Shown piece after piece: positions 1-11,447 of a stretch of 64,000 nt of DNA (position 1 is its first letter; each line of letters begins with the position of its first letter). The translations under genes and the position numbers were made by a program. Source of the stretch: Phytophthora quininea (Eukaryota > Oomycota > Peronosporomycetes > Peronosporales > Peronosporaceae); assembly GCA_011947345.1 (NCBI GenBank), contig JAAVTG010000033.1, positions 1-64,000 of the forward strand, written 5' to 3'. The notes under the pieces were generated by a model. It was not told the origin of the DNA. It worked only from the letters and a program-made list of their open reading frames with translations, and did no database searches.

Positions 1-42
1 TCTTTTTTGCTAACTTATTATGTTGCTGATTTATTCGAGCAG

Positions 43-231
43 TACGTCCGCGATATCTACCAAATGCCACCGATTATCAAGAGCGTCAACATGCAGCACA
101 TCAAGCTGCACTACTACGCGTCCCACACGCACTTGAATCCGTTTGGGATTGTTCCGGCTGGACCAGGAGTCGACTTTACGCTTCCGCATGATCGCAACCG
201 CTTCAAGAATGCCCAACGCCCCAGTTTCTAA
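43..231 (+). CDS. Glutathionyl-hydroquinone reductase, last exon only (partial)
   Basis: This is the terminal exon of a gene that begins outside the window. It starts right after a TTCGAGCAG splice acceptor and ends at TAA. The peptide (YVRDIYQMPPIIKS..., then HTHLNPFGIVP) aligns along its whole length with the last exon of the complete gene at 1857-3004, and the intron sits at the same place before YVRD. The two are therefore tandem paralogs in the same orientation. The family reduces glutathionyl-hydroquinones using a Cys in a CPWA motif; that residue lies in the missing upstream part. I cannot tell whether the full gene is intact. Confidence 0.75.
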   Translation, partial: YVRDIYQMPPIIKSVNMQHIKLHYYASHTHLNPFGIVPAGPGVDFTLPHDRNRFKNAQRPSF

Positions 232-273
232 GCTCCAAGTCGATCGTAGCTCACTTAATGTTTCACTTTACAG

Positions 274-1474
274 CTAGTGATTGAAATGCAATGTCCGTTC
301 CATCGTCTCCACTGCTTGGCCAGGTCTCCAGTCGGTGATGACAAACTCTGCCAGCTCCTGAATCGACTTACTTTGCGCCTCTTGCACTCTACCATACAGG
401 TCCGGGGAGATTACCTGCCACGTGGATGATGGATGCAGGATTGGTCGAGTTTTTCGACGCATACTCGATCACGAGCGCACCTTTCTCTTCAAACATGATG
501 CCATTTAAGTTGTCCACTTTGTGCTCGTCGGGACTTAGCAGCGCTCGCCAGGCAACCACAATGCGGTCTTTAGATCTGTACAGTCGAATGATTTGCTTCA
601 CCTTGAGGTCGAGTCTGACCTGGCCGATGTGATGTTCCTCTCCAAAGCTCTCGACGACGGTATCGTCACTTACGAACCCTGGAGACGGAGGTGCGTCCGT
701 GTGGTAGTAGAACCGCGTTGTTGGTCGGCGAAAGGAATGGCCGAAGAAATGCCACGCTGCAGCGCCCGTCGCGTCCAGATCGAACGGCAGGATTTTGTCG
801 GCAAACATGCGTCGATGAGCTTTCTGCGCGTATGGAGAGACGATTTTTTTCCGAACTTGCATGGGGACAGAATATCTTCAGCACTTGATGATAGACAGTG
901 TCGATGCTGTCGGCCAGCTCACGGAACGTCGCTCCATCGCAGCGGTCGATCGGCACTGCGTAGGTCCGCCACGGCTGAGACCACCGTTGATACATCTACA
1001 GCACCACAAACAGTTGAGATACAGCCACAGCATTGATAATGCTACATGTTCTTACCTGTGTTTGCCTTTGCCCCGTACGTAGCAACTGCTGCAGATTTCG
1101 TGTCAATATGTCGGTTTGTTCGTGCACGGCTGCTCGTAGTCGTCGGTTCTCTTCTTCAGCATCAGCATGAGAGATGCGCTGTCGAATCGCCGCCTTCTTC
1201 CACACATTGAGCGAGTCGTTTGTCTCCACTGCCACCTCGACATTTCTACGTTGATTCTCTTCCTCCAGAATCTCAAGACGTCGTTGTAGTCTCGGAACCA
1301 GCTCCTCAGCGCCAGTAGCTCCTTGTGATGAGCTTCTCGAGCTCGGTTCGGATTGTAGTTCCGCGTCTTTCTCTTCTTCCGACTCAGTTGGTTGTAAGTC
1401 TCCGTCTCAACGTCGTCCAGCAGCGACAGCGCCGCAGCCAACACTTGGTCGTCATCATCGAGATGCAGCGCCAT
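274..1474 (-). pseudogene. Coiled-coil/START-like family member, broken (family copy a)
   Basis: The order of parts matches the intact paralog at 5811-7107: an acidic N-terminus (DDDDQVLAAALSLLDD), a basic NPNRARE stretch leading into a leucine-rich coiled coil, an intron, then a C-terminal domain with FADKILPF and DDTVVES motifs. The reading frame is lost three times. Near 1304 a C is missing from a CGGCAGCTG-type context, near 860 the frame shifts by two, and near 420 two bases of an ACAC context are gone. None is a simple homopolymer slip, so this is probably a real pseudogene. The first intron (about 1070 to 1016) is kept, but the second intron found in the paralog is absent and the flanking codons are joined cleanly. 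The C-terminal domain may be START-like; that is inference. Confidence 0.7.
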
Positions 1475-1856
1475 TCTTTAGTCCACAGCAATATCAAGAG
1501 TCTCAATGACCATGCAGGCAGCAAAGCGCTCGTCCAGTCTCTTTACGCGCCCGATAGCCAATTACGACCGTCCAGATCGCAAATGTCAGCAGTGCTGGAA
1601 AAATGGAGACCATCTCGTCAATGGCACGCGAATTGCTGCCCGATAACACCACGGTCCCTGCTATTATGCAGCTCCAAGTTGGAGCCTCTCACAACCATCA
1701 TCAATAAGGTGCCGGCCATGATGACCAGCGATTGCGGCTAATCCAGTTTGATGACGCCGGAGGAAATGTTGACCAGCATCCGCTGCATTGAACAAGTACG
1801 TGGTCACTTTTCGTTTGACCACCAAACCCACAAGCTCTTCCTCCTCCACCGCCACC

Positions 1857-3004
1857 ATGGCTGCCAAAGGTTTCGTCTTCTCGGCCACCAAGCCCAAGCC
1901 AGCGAGCAAGTTCCGTAACTTCATCGAACGCAGCAGCACTGCTGTTTTCCCTGCTGGTAAAGACAGATCTGTTCCTCTTTTCAACCTTGCTGTTGCTTCG
2001 CTAACGCATATATCTCCTGTAGAGAAGGATCGGTATCACCTGTACATTTCGTACGCGTGTCCGTGGGCGTCTCGGTGTTTAAGCGCACTCTACCTGAAAG
2101 GCTTGGACAGTATCGTCGGTCTCACCGTCGTCCACCCGGTCATGCAGCGTACTCGTCCAGATAACGAGACCGACACGCACACTGGCTGGGCGTTCGTCGA
2201 CCCAAAGACCACGCCGGCGGTGGTCGGACCGACAGGTCATGGTCGATACTCGACTGAAGGATGCAGCCCCGACCCGGTGAACAACGTTCGCTTCGTCCGC
2301 GACTTGTACGAGAAGTGCACGACCGACAAGACCGCGTACTCGGTGCCTCTGCTTTGGGACAAGAAGCAGAGCACCATCGTGTCCAACGACTCGTCCGATA
2401 TTGTGCGGATGTTCAATAGTGCATTCGAGGACCTGGTGCCGTCGAGTTTGGACTTGTACCCTGAAGAGCTTCGCGAAGACATCGACCAGCTCAACGACTG
2501 GGTGTACAACGACGTCAGCCACGGTGTGTACAAGTGTGGCTTTGCCGGTTCGCAGGAGGACTACGACTACTCGGTGCAGAACGTTTTCGACGGACTTGAC
2601 CGTGCCGAAGCCATACTATCGGAACATCGCTTCTTGGTCGGGGACCGACTCACTGAAGCCGATCTGAAGCTGTTCCCGACGCTGGTGCGGTTCGACGAGG
2701 TCTACGCCGTGCACTTCAAGACCAACAAGAAGTTGATCGAGCAGTACCCGAACCTGAGCAACGTACGTGGGGGATTGGATTGGATGATGTTGGACTGGGA
2801 ACTAACTTTTACTTTTGCTGGCAGTACGTTCGTGACATCTACCAACTGCCGAGAATGGAGGAGACTGTCCACATGGACCACATCAAAATGCACTACTACG
2901 GGTCGCACACGCACTTGAATCCGTTCGGGATTGTTCCCATTGGCAGCGGCGTTGACTTCTCTCGTCCGCACGACCGTGATCGATTCACGAAGGCCAACAA
3001 CTAG
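1857..3004 (+). CDS. Glutathionyl-hydroquinone reductase (ECM4-like, Xi-class GST)
   Basis: Three exons are predicted: 1857-1956, 2023-2762 and 2825-3004, giving 339 residues, normal for the family. The first intron (66 bp, GTAAAG...TGTAG) is a multiple of three and carries no stop, so a naive translation reads through it; removing it restores the typical FPA-EKDRYHLYISYACPWA join. The start was chosen for its GCCACCATGG context, although an in-frame ATG exists at 1788. The catalytic Cys is in SYACPWASRC, followed by the all-helical GST C-domain. The family reduces glutathione-conjugated quinones in detoxification, probably in the cytosol. The tandem partial copy at 43-231 shares the last intron position. 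Confidence 0.88.
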
Positions 3005-3335
3005 GAAAATACTTTTTTTTGCCAAGACGGAACGTAGTTGGAATGCACTCGATTGGATTTACTGATGCCATGACTTCTTTACTTGTCAAACTGAAGTTGC
3101 CTTTTCCATGAATGGCTGGCAACGATGAACTTTTGCGATTCGTTGCTGAAAGGACACGTGGCCAACTTCGAAGCGTCACAAGATCGCAATGAAATGGTGC
3201 TATCTTTGAAGTACATTTATGCTGAGCAAAGTATTTATGAAGTGTAACCTTGCACGTAACCGGTCATGAAAACGTTAATCCAGTCAGTTGATTTGACAAA
3301 AGCACGTCAGCGCACAAGCAGATTTCGTCGGCCAG

Positions 3336-5180
3336 ATGCGCGTCCTGGGGCTCGTGGCTGGCCTCCTCTGCGCACTAAGCGCCGCCAACGTACGTGTATC
3401 TCCATTATTTACATGTCCAGCAATTGGGAGCGTCGCAATCGCGCTGTAACTCCACGAATAATCACGAGAGAACGAGCATAACCAAGTTTTCCTAATCATC
3501 CTTCCGGAATGTCACTCGAATTTATTACTAATAAGTGTAGATTTAAATTCTGCAGGGTGTTTCCGGCGAAGAAAATGTCGCCAAGGTTCGAGTGGCTGCA
3601 GACAACGCCTTTGCTGGCGGAGATATGAAGACGGTAGTATTTTCCTTCAAAATGCTATAAAAACATTGATTTTACTAATGACATTGTATTTATTGTAGGC
3701 GATTACGTTGCTGTCCAAGCTGATCGAGCTGGAGCCCAAGAATGAGCGCAATTTCTACAAGGTCTCCGTCTTGGAACAGCAGAATACTGTGGCATTTCTT
3801 TTTTTACTCATTATTTTATTATATTGCAGCGTTTCCGGGCTTATTTGAGCGACAGGAAATACTCCCATGCGCTGTCAGACTTGTCGTCGTCGTTGGATGT
3901 GAATCCCAAGTACAAGCAAGGGATTCTGCAACGCGGCAAGCTGCTGATGATGTTGGGGCAATGCTCCGAGGCGACGGTGGACTTCCAGAACTTCGTCGAG
4001 TAAGATTTATTACTATTATTTTTATTTACGGGGTTTATTCATTAATCCTGCAATTACTGCAGGTTGTATCCCACGGATTCGGCGGGAGCTGAGCAGCTGG
4101 AGAAAAGCAAGGAGTGCGCGACCTACATCGACGAGGCGGAGCACGCCCATAGTCGTGGAGACTACCAGTCAGCCTATAACTTCCTGACCCAGGTCCTGGA
4201 GGGCTCTGCGATCTCCAGTATCCCTTTACTGCTTGAACGTGCGCAGCTCAGTGTATCTCTGAGCAATCCATACGACGCCATCGCAGATTTAGGATCGATC
4301 TTGAAGCTGGAGCCGTCGAACCTCCCGGCCTTGCAAATGCGTGGCGAAGTGCTCTACTCACTCGGAGATAAACAATCTCTCGAAGCTGCGCAGACTCATT
4401 ACCGTCAGGGTTTGCACTCAGACCCGGAGCACAAGGGCATAAAGACATTGTATCGCAGACTGAAAAAGTGCTAAAGTACATGGGCCGAGCGGAGGATGCC
4501 ATGCAGCGTGGCGCACACGCTGAAGCCGTCGAGGACTGGCAATCGGCGCTAGAGGTGGACCCTCAACATGGACTCATGAACAAAGAGTTCTACCTGCAGC
4601 TTTGTACCAGCCAGCAACACTTGAAGCACTACGCAGAGGCCCTGGCCGCTTGCGAGAAGGTGATTGCCATTGATAGCAATTACGCCGTGGCATTTGCCAA
4701 ATTGAGCGAGGTGCAGATTGGCCTTGAACAATACGAAGAGGCTGTACGTTTGGCAAAGAGAGCTACGGAGCTCGACGAGTCAAACCACGAGTTTAAGGAA
4801 AAGTTGGCTCAAGCTGAAGCGGCTCTTAAGCAGAGCAAGAACAAAAACTACTACAAGATTCTGGGCGTGCCTCGGGATTCAGCCGCAAAGGAGATCAAGA
4901 AAGCTTACCGAAAACAGGCACTCGAGTGGCACCCGGACAAGCACACAGACAAGGACGAAGCAGAGCGCGAAGAGGTGGAGAAGCGCTTCCACGACATTGC
5001 AGAAGCCTACGAGATCCTGTCGAACGAGGAAACTCGCGCGATGTACGACCGCGGAGAGGATGTCACTGGCAACCCCAGCAACAACAGCAACAGGGTAACC
5101 CGTTCGCAGCCCATGCACACTTCTTCCAGCAAGGTTTCCAACAAGGTGGTCGCACCTTCCACTTCAACTTCGGAGGTTAA
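3336..5180 (+). CDS. DNAJC3/P58IPK-like ER co-chaperone (TPR + J domain), two frame breaks
   Basis: Exons at 3336-3389, 3556-3633, 3699-3761, 3830-3999 and 4063-5180 are joined by clean GT-AG introns. The first exon is a signal peptide ([18 protein letters not shown]). Tetratricopeptide repeats fill the middle, and a J domain with the HPD motif ([12 protein letters not shown]) lies near the C-terminus, followed by a Gln-rich tail ending RTFHFNFGG. This order is that of DNAJC3, an ER-lumen co-chaperone that feeds clients to BiP. The frame breaks at an A5 run (4463-4467) and a C4 run (5073-5076). Adding one base at each gives 1485 nt, exactly 495 codons, so assembly error is more likely than decay. 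ER-lumen location is inferred from the signal peptide. Confidence 0.85.
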
Positions 5181-5382
5181 GCTCGACGTCCTAAGAACAC
5201 AGAGAGAAAAAGGAGAAGTAGTGTCAAGACAAACAATCTGTACGTCTTTCGAGACCAGCAGACCCTGGTCCTGGATCTGTTTGCTGTTCCCCATCTGCGT
5301 ATTCATTTCCTGCGGTGCTAGAGCATACGGTGCTGTAATCACAAGCGCTTGCGAGGTCCAGTTCAGGACTTTCAATTTTATC

Positions 5383-5774
5383 ATGCGAGCCGTAGCAATG
5401 GTGCTTCTTGCCGCCGTTCTTCTGGAGGGTAACAGTTGTGTGCCGGCTTCATCCCCCTGCAAGCTGTTGACTGCAACCGAATGCGAAGAGGAGACGGTAG
5501 CGGCGTCAACGACACCGAAGAACGAGGAGTCCTTTCAGACCTGACATCCATGACCAACGGGTTAGCGCAGCAAGCCAAGAACAACGTGCTCGACAAGATG
5601 GAAGCAAGCCCACTGGAACTGACGAAGTCGATCAGGATTACCGCAAACAACAGTCGTACTATGGTCTCCTGGTCCAAGTACGCGCAGCTATACCACAAGA
5701 AACACGCGCAATTGGCAGCGCTGAAGGCCAACGCTTCACACGCCCAAGTGCATTCTACCCCCACACCAAATTAG
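5383..5774 (+). CDS. RXLR-dEER effector candidate with degenerate RXLR, one frame break
   Basis: The N-terminus is a short hydrophobic signal peptide ([14 protein letters not shown]). About 15-20 codons beyond the break, the other frame contains an RMRR tetrapeptide in the place where an RXLR is expected, and an EER about 13 residues later, followed by a charged helical C-terminus with Trp and Tyr. The two parts are in different frames, with the shift at a C5 run (5453-5457). The locus is 392 nt long, one short of a multiple of three. RXLR proteins are secreted and act inside plant cells. RMRR in place of a canonical RXLR weakens the call, and the target is unknown. The gene lies between the DNAJC3-like gene and the 3' end of the gene at 5811. 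Confidence 0.6.
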
Positions 5775-5810
5775 CAAAATGATTCATCGATAATATAAGT
5801 GGGAGCGTCT

Positions 5811-7107
5811 TCACCATGACACGAGTGGAGATAGTTCGGGTGGCAAACCCAGCGTCTTCTTGATACTCTTGACAGCTCGACCAGGTTTGCTGCCGGTGAT
5901 AACAAAGTCCGTCAGCTCTCGAACTAGCTGGTGTTGGGGTTCAGTCGCGTTGCCGTACAGGTCTGGGGTGATTATTTGCCATGTATGCACGACCGAAGCA
6001 GGCCCACTGGAGTTGTAAGGCTCGATTACTAGAGCACCTTTCTCTTCAAACACAATGCTGCTTAGATCCTCACCCTTGAACTGCTGGGGGCTGATCAGTG
6101 CTCGACAAGCAACTATCGTGTAGTTTGCTGTCGTATACAGGCGGACGATCTGCTTGACCTTAAAATCCAACACGACCTGGCCGAACTGATGCTCTTCGCC
6201 GTAGCTTTCGACCACCGTGTCGTCACTTACGAGGCCTGAAGACTGAGGAACAAGGGAAAGGGTCAGAGCTTTGGACACAAGCAGCAAAGGTTGGAACGTA
6301 CGTGTGGCGAGTCTGCGTGGTAGTAGAATCGCGCGGTTGGACGTCGAAAGGAATGCGCAAAGTACTGCCAAGCAGCAGCACCCGTGGCGTCGTATTCGAA
6401 CGGCAGGATTTTGTCAGCAAATACCGGGCGATGGGCGTGCTCCGATCCGAACGTAGCGTCATCGACACGAGTCTTTCGACAATACACTTGAAGCACTTGG
6501 CGATACACTTGATCGATGCTGCCCGCCATCTCTCGAAACACGGCGCCGTCGCCTCGATCCACAGGCACTGCGTACGTCCTCCTCGAGGACCGCCGCGGAT
6601 GCGTCTACAAAACCATCAAGTACAGCAGTGAGTACAATTACCCTCTCACCAATGAAGATAAATATCTTCCATCGCCACCTGCAATTGGCCGTGGCTAGTC
6701 TGCAAGAGCTTCTGCACAGTCTTTGACGACAACTCCTGCTGCTCTAGCAGCATCGAGCGAAGTCGTTGGTTCTCTTCTTCAGCGTTTGCTCTTGTCTGTC
6801 GTTGCAGTGCAGCCATCTGCCTCCAGAACTGGAAGGACGAATTCCTCTCCAGCACTGCCACTTGCTCTTGTCGTCGTCGATTCTGTTCTTCCAGCTTTTG
6901 AAGCCGCTTCTGTAGCTTTGGAACCAGCTGCCGTAGGGCCAGCAGCTCCTGGTACTGCGCCGCCCGCGCTCGGTTCGGATCGCACTTCCGCTTCTTCCTC
7001 TTCTTGTTATTTGGTGAAGCTCCGACAGCGGCGGAGGCCTCGAACTCGTCCACTAGAGACAACGCTGCTGCCAGAACTTGGTCATCTTCGTCCAACTGGA
7101 AGGCCAT
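5811..7107 (-). CDS. Coiled-coil regulator with START-like C-domain (family copy b), intact
   Basis: Exons 7107-6679, 6604-6302 and 6242-5811 give 387 residues with every junction in phase 0. The N-terminus is acidic (MAFQLDEDDQVLAAALSLVD). A basic segment (KKRKKRKCDPNRARAAQ) then runs into a long leucine-rich coiled coil of about 90 residues, as in a bZIP-like protein. The C-terminal half has ADKILPFEYDATGAAAWQYF and SDDTVVES, with alternating hydrophobic strands. I recognise this as a large oomycete family of unknown function. The START-like lipid-binding fold is my inference from the layout. This copy is intact, with no homopolymer break, and is the reference for copies at 274, 44415 and 49800. 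A DNA-binding role is possible but unproven. Confidence 0.72.
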
Positions 7108-7268
7108 TTTCTGAACCTGAAAATTGATATACATCATCAAATTTGCTGACAAAGTTGAAGTAGTTGTTATTATATTTTGATCGGGAGATTCTGCATGTAT
7201 GACTAGAATCGTGATGTGATGGAAATGACCTGAATAAAAGTTGCGAGCAAGTCATATTAAGAAAAAGC

Positions 7269-9214
7269 ATGGAGGAGAGAAGGATTTGGTACCAGTTTGT
7301 CGATGAGGCCGAAAGGAGAGATTTGGAGGACGAGGACATGGATCTGGTCAGACTAACTCCCTGGATCACGACTATCGACGACCTACGAAATGCCATCGTC
7401 TCCGACACGGATTACCTTCTTGGCATTCGAATTGGTGGAACACCTCGCTGGAAGCTTTTCAAGAATCGAGAGGCCTACGATGACGACAATCAAGGTCCTT
7501 TGGAGTCGCGATCTCCGGTGGAAAACCTCTCTCTGGACGACGTCCTTATTGTGGAAATCCCCTGCATCGGAGAGCTTTCTTTGCGGGACCCACCGCATTT
7601 GTTTACAACGGACGGCGCTCCATTGGATTTCCAGAACCACGTCGACTTTGACGACGTGGCTTACGCCCTCAAAGAGCATTTCAAGGGATGGAAACGCGGC
7701 AACGTCAGTCGTCGAGTTCATCCGATGTTCCTGTGTCTGGGAGGCCCAGGCACAGGCAAAACCAGACAGCTGAATGAATTCCCGAGGATCGTTCAACACG
7801 AGGTGTTTGGGTAAGGAGAAGACGAGGAGATGCTGGAGATGTTGAGAGACGCCTACACTTTCAACATTACGCTTGACAAGGAGACGCCACTGGCACGAGA
7901 TGAGTGGGCCGATCCCTGTGCAATCCTCGGAACTCGAATGATGTTCCAGCTACAGGATTCGCTGCCTTGGGACAAATTCCGCCACTTCAGAATGCCTGGC
8001 GATGATGTGTTTGAAAAAGTGGCATTTGGTCACGTACTTGGCACTCTAGGCGAGCAGGTTAACGGCTCCAGATGCTGGGTCATCATTGCAGCTTCGTCAT
8101 CGCTTTCTCAGGCTGTGAAGGAGAACCTTGCCTTTTCAGGCCAACCGCGAGTCGACCTTCCTTTGGTAAAAATTTCTCGGCCTACCGTCGACGGGATCGA
8201 CGTCTTTGGAAAGTTTGAGAATACTCGCTTAACGCAGCTGTTGATCGACTGCCTGGGTGGATTTGGACGAGCTCTGGGAGAGCTTTATGAGGTGATGAAT
8301 AGCAGCGAAGGCAGCTTCGATTTTGAGCTGACACTTGGACGTGTAGTACGCGCACTGCTGGCTGCTTTTACGGCCATTACGGGTCGGATTGCTGCGATGC
8401 GAGCAGCGTTTCTGGCTTCTATCTGTCGCCAAGAAATCGACTGGCACTCCCACTTTGGAGGTGCAAGTATCGACGACGTAACTTCGGCAGGTTTACTCCG
8501 ATATTGCCGATGGTTCTTTGATTGTCCTTACGTGCTGTACTTGATGTTGGACACGGACGAAAATCCCTGACGCGAGCTGGAATCGTACGATCCTCTTCAA
8601 TATCGAAAGGACTGGGAACTGGGGCAAAGTTGGGAGGAGTTAAATTGCAGGTTCCATGTGCTGAGATCGATGGCACTCTCTGAACAATCGTCCGTGGCTT
8701 GGACGGAAGTCCATCGGGGAGCTCAATTTGGTGATTACACGTTCATTCGCGTACGGGAAGCTTCACGTAAATTTGAAGTGTGCTATACGTCAGCACAATC
8801 ACAGAGTTCGGGATATGACCATGGTCAGTGTACAGCTGACACGCCGACAAAGTCAGTGTTTGTGTGCTGCCCAGCTCGCAAGTGGACACGGCCTGATGGA
8901 TATGCGTATATCTGCTTGGAGGATAACGATGGCGACTTTTTCACGAGGTCCACCGATACATTCGCAAGCGGGATGAGCTTTCTGCCGAAGCCATGGAGCG
9001 CGAAAGGCAGAAATATGCAGGGAAGTACGACCATCTTGTGCTTTATTACGCCGGGGAGATGGCGCACGACACAGACATGCGAGTGCCCGACTGGTGTGCC
9101 GTTGTCGACTGGAGTTGCTGGGACGAATATTACGGTCCCTTTGCCGCGAAAATGAATTTCGTCGTGGAAAATCCCCTGTCGTCGTGGGATGATTCGCCAA
9201 TTACGGACTGTTGA
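7269..9214 (+). pseudogene. Crinkler (CRN)-like protein with P-loop, degenerate
   Basis: The first 180 residues resemble the oomycete Crinkler layout: WYQFVDEAER, then an LXXP-type region ending DDVLIVEIP, then a Walker A motif in LCLGGPGTGKTRQLNEF. Crinklers are host-translocated effectors, and many carry P-loop NTPase or nuclease C-domains. No clear signal peptide or LFLAK motif is visible, so either the N-terminus is non-canonical or this is a non-secreted relative. The same frame continues through two in-frame stops (7812-7814 and 8568-8570) before shifting near 8990. These are substitutions rather than homopolymer slips, so a genuine pseudogene is likely. An alternative is a gene with an unrecognised intron at GGGTAAGG (7809-7816). 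Confidence 0.5.
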
Positions 9215-9415
9215 GGGCATGGGTTTGTGACCTCTAGCGCAGATGACACAGCTGAAGAAGTTCAAACGAAATAGGTCATGGAAAGGAAGATAGTAATGCG
9301 ACCAGCTTTGTTTAGCTGCTTTGATGTTTGATGCTATTCCATTCGTAAACCAAAACAAAAAATGCTTTCAACGCTAAAGTGACAAAAATAGTGGCGATTT
9401 TTCCAGCAGCAGGAA

Positions 9416-11420
9416 ATGGTAGTGGAGACAGCAGGAACGACTGGATTGTCGGCCAGAATTAACGTTGTTGGAGTGGCTGGAGGTGCTGTGATGCTCAGCT
9501 CCAGACAACTTCCGGATGCAGTGAAAACTTCGACTTTGTTCCCAGACCAGGAGCACTCGAGTGAGCCTCGTCGACACGTTCGGTTTGCTACATTGAAGCG
9601 AAATTCCGTGCCGATTGCAAACCCAAAGACTCGAAGGCAACGTGTGAAAATTTCGCCCAAGAAAAATAAGGGTCCACAAGATCCTCAAACCCACAAAGTA
9701 CCAGCTACAAGTCTACCTCTGTCAGTAGCAGTTCAAGCTCTACGAAAGAAAGCTGGAGGGCGTCGGAGTTTAGACAAACTTCAGGGCGAAGAAGACAATC
9801 AAAAGCACGATCGTGGACGACACTATGACGACCCAACGTCCAGCCAACTATGGGGATTTCCAGTGCATTACTCTCCAAAGAAACAAGTGAGTGTCGAATG
9901 GCGGATGACAGAAGAACAGCGTCTTCAGATGGAAAGAGTAAAGCAAGAACAAGGCGCCAAACAACATAACTTTGTTGTAGATTTCCAGAAGGAATCGACG
10001 GATGAAGAAGCAGACTACGCGCAGTATCTGTATTTAAGCAGTCTGTATGGGCCGCTGGATTGTTTACTCTACTGCTGCTGTCCTCGAGGAGTGCATGGTC
10101 GAGTTTACATGCTGCTGGTGGACGTCAGCGCTCGAAAGTTGCAACGGTGGGCACCTAAAATGGTTACTGCATTACGACGGTATTGGGTCGGTCACTTAGC
10201 TGAACAAACAAGTCGAGCAAGTATTGCAGAGGGGTCGATACTGTGGTAAGCAGTCTTCATCATCAACGTCAAGCGGCTGCGTTGCTACTACGACTACAAT
10301 TACTCCGAGCTGCTCGAGCTCTTCGAGCGTGGTATGAATATTCACTACGAATGACTCAGGTCCGCGAAAGAATGCGTTTAGCATTAGCTAAAGGAGTTGA
10401 GACGCGATTCCACCAGTGGCGAGAGAATACAGCAGCTCGATCACAGTTCAAGCACCAACTAAAGCATATCGGAAAGCGCAAGATGATCCAAAGTGCGTTT
10501 GATCAGTGGCAACTCTGGCAGAAGCAACAGAAAAAATGCGTGGCCATCTCGTGCATCAATGGATGAAGACAAAGCGAAACTGCTGGACACTGTGGGGAGC
10601 CTTTGTGCGACGCAGTCAATCAGCCAAAACGTTGCAACGATGTTGGAGACTTAACGCTTGGAGGAAACAGCGAGAATCAAGTGCAAGAGTTATTGAAAGG
10701 GTGTATCGAGGCTATCGTGGCAGACAATCCGTTCAATGTCTGCGGAAGACGATGGAAGTTCATTGTGTTATGATGCAACTTTCTAGCGCAGTAATTTGGA
10801 AGACCTGCCGAGAGCGACTTGTGGATCAAAGAAATATGCTACTGGATAAGGAGCTTCGACTTGCAAGGCAAGAAGCTGAATTGGTTGTTCATGCAGAGAA
10901 GGATGCAACAGAACGAGTAGAGTCTGAGCTATCCAAAGTGGTTCGCAATGAAATGCATCGAAAGTTGGAGCATCATATTCAACTTGTCAAGAAGAACGCC
11001 TTGTTATCACTTGTAGCGAAGAATTCTACGAAAACACGCGAGATGGCAAAGAAACTGTTAATTCAAGAGCAACAACTGCTGGCCAGATATGACGCACTTT
11101 CGGCCTTTCGTGCTGCCAACCGAACCGGAGATTTGAACTCGAGCTTGTGTGTTGTCTGTATGGCGTGCAATGTGGTCGGTTATCACGAGCAAGCTAAGGA
11201 TTTGGACATAATTTGTGCACACAACTGCATCATCTACTGCAGTTTGTCGGCGCAGGATTGCTCGGACCCGTTGGATGCTGTTCGCGATTGGGAAAGTTGT
11301 GCACGAGCGGAATTAACAAAGTTGGAAGACCAGGAAATAGCGTTAACGACCCAATTGCTTGAAACCAGCCCTGCAATCTCACAATTGTGGCGATCATTAC
11401 GCGCCAACATTAACAAATGA
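9416..11420 (+). CDS. SFI1/IQ-like coiled-coil protein, two frame breaks
   Basis: The C-terminal two thirds contain repeated helices with a Trp roughly every 20-30 residues (LRAWYEYSLR, RFHQWRENT, AFDQWQLWQ, HQWMKTKR), then an IQ-like segment (ARVIERVYRGYRGRQ) and a long charged coiled coil. Trp-spaced helices of this type are seen in centrin-binding SFI1 proteins of centrosomes and basal bodies, which would fit an organism with flagellate zoospores. The frame shifts at GG (10245-10246) and an A6 run (10531-10536). Adding one base to each makes 2007 nt, exactly 669 codons. The start is uncertain; an upstream exon is possible. The gene converges on the armadillo gene, with only 27 bp between stops. 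Confidence 0.6.
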
Positions 11421-11447
11421 AAGAAATAATATATAACATGGCATCGC

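Noticed and set aside
1957..2022. A 22-residue insertion in the hydroquinone reductase
   Set aside because: It is a 66-bp GT-AG intron without stops; removing it restores the family consensus.
2237..2533. Open frames antisense to the hydroquinone reductase
   Set aside because: They overlap a well-supported exon and show no motifs; their openness follows from GC-rich codon bias of the sense gene.
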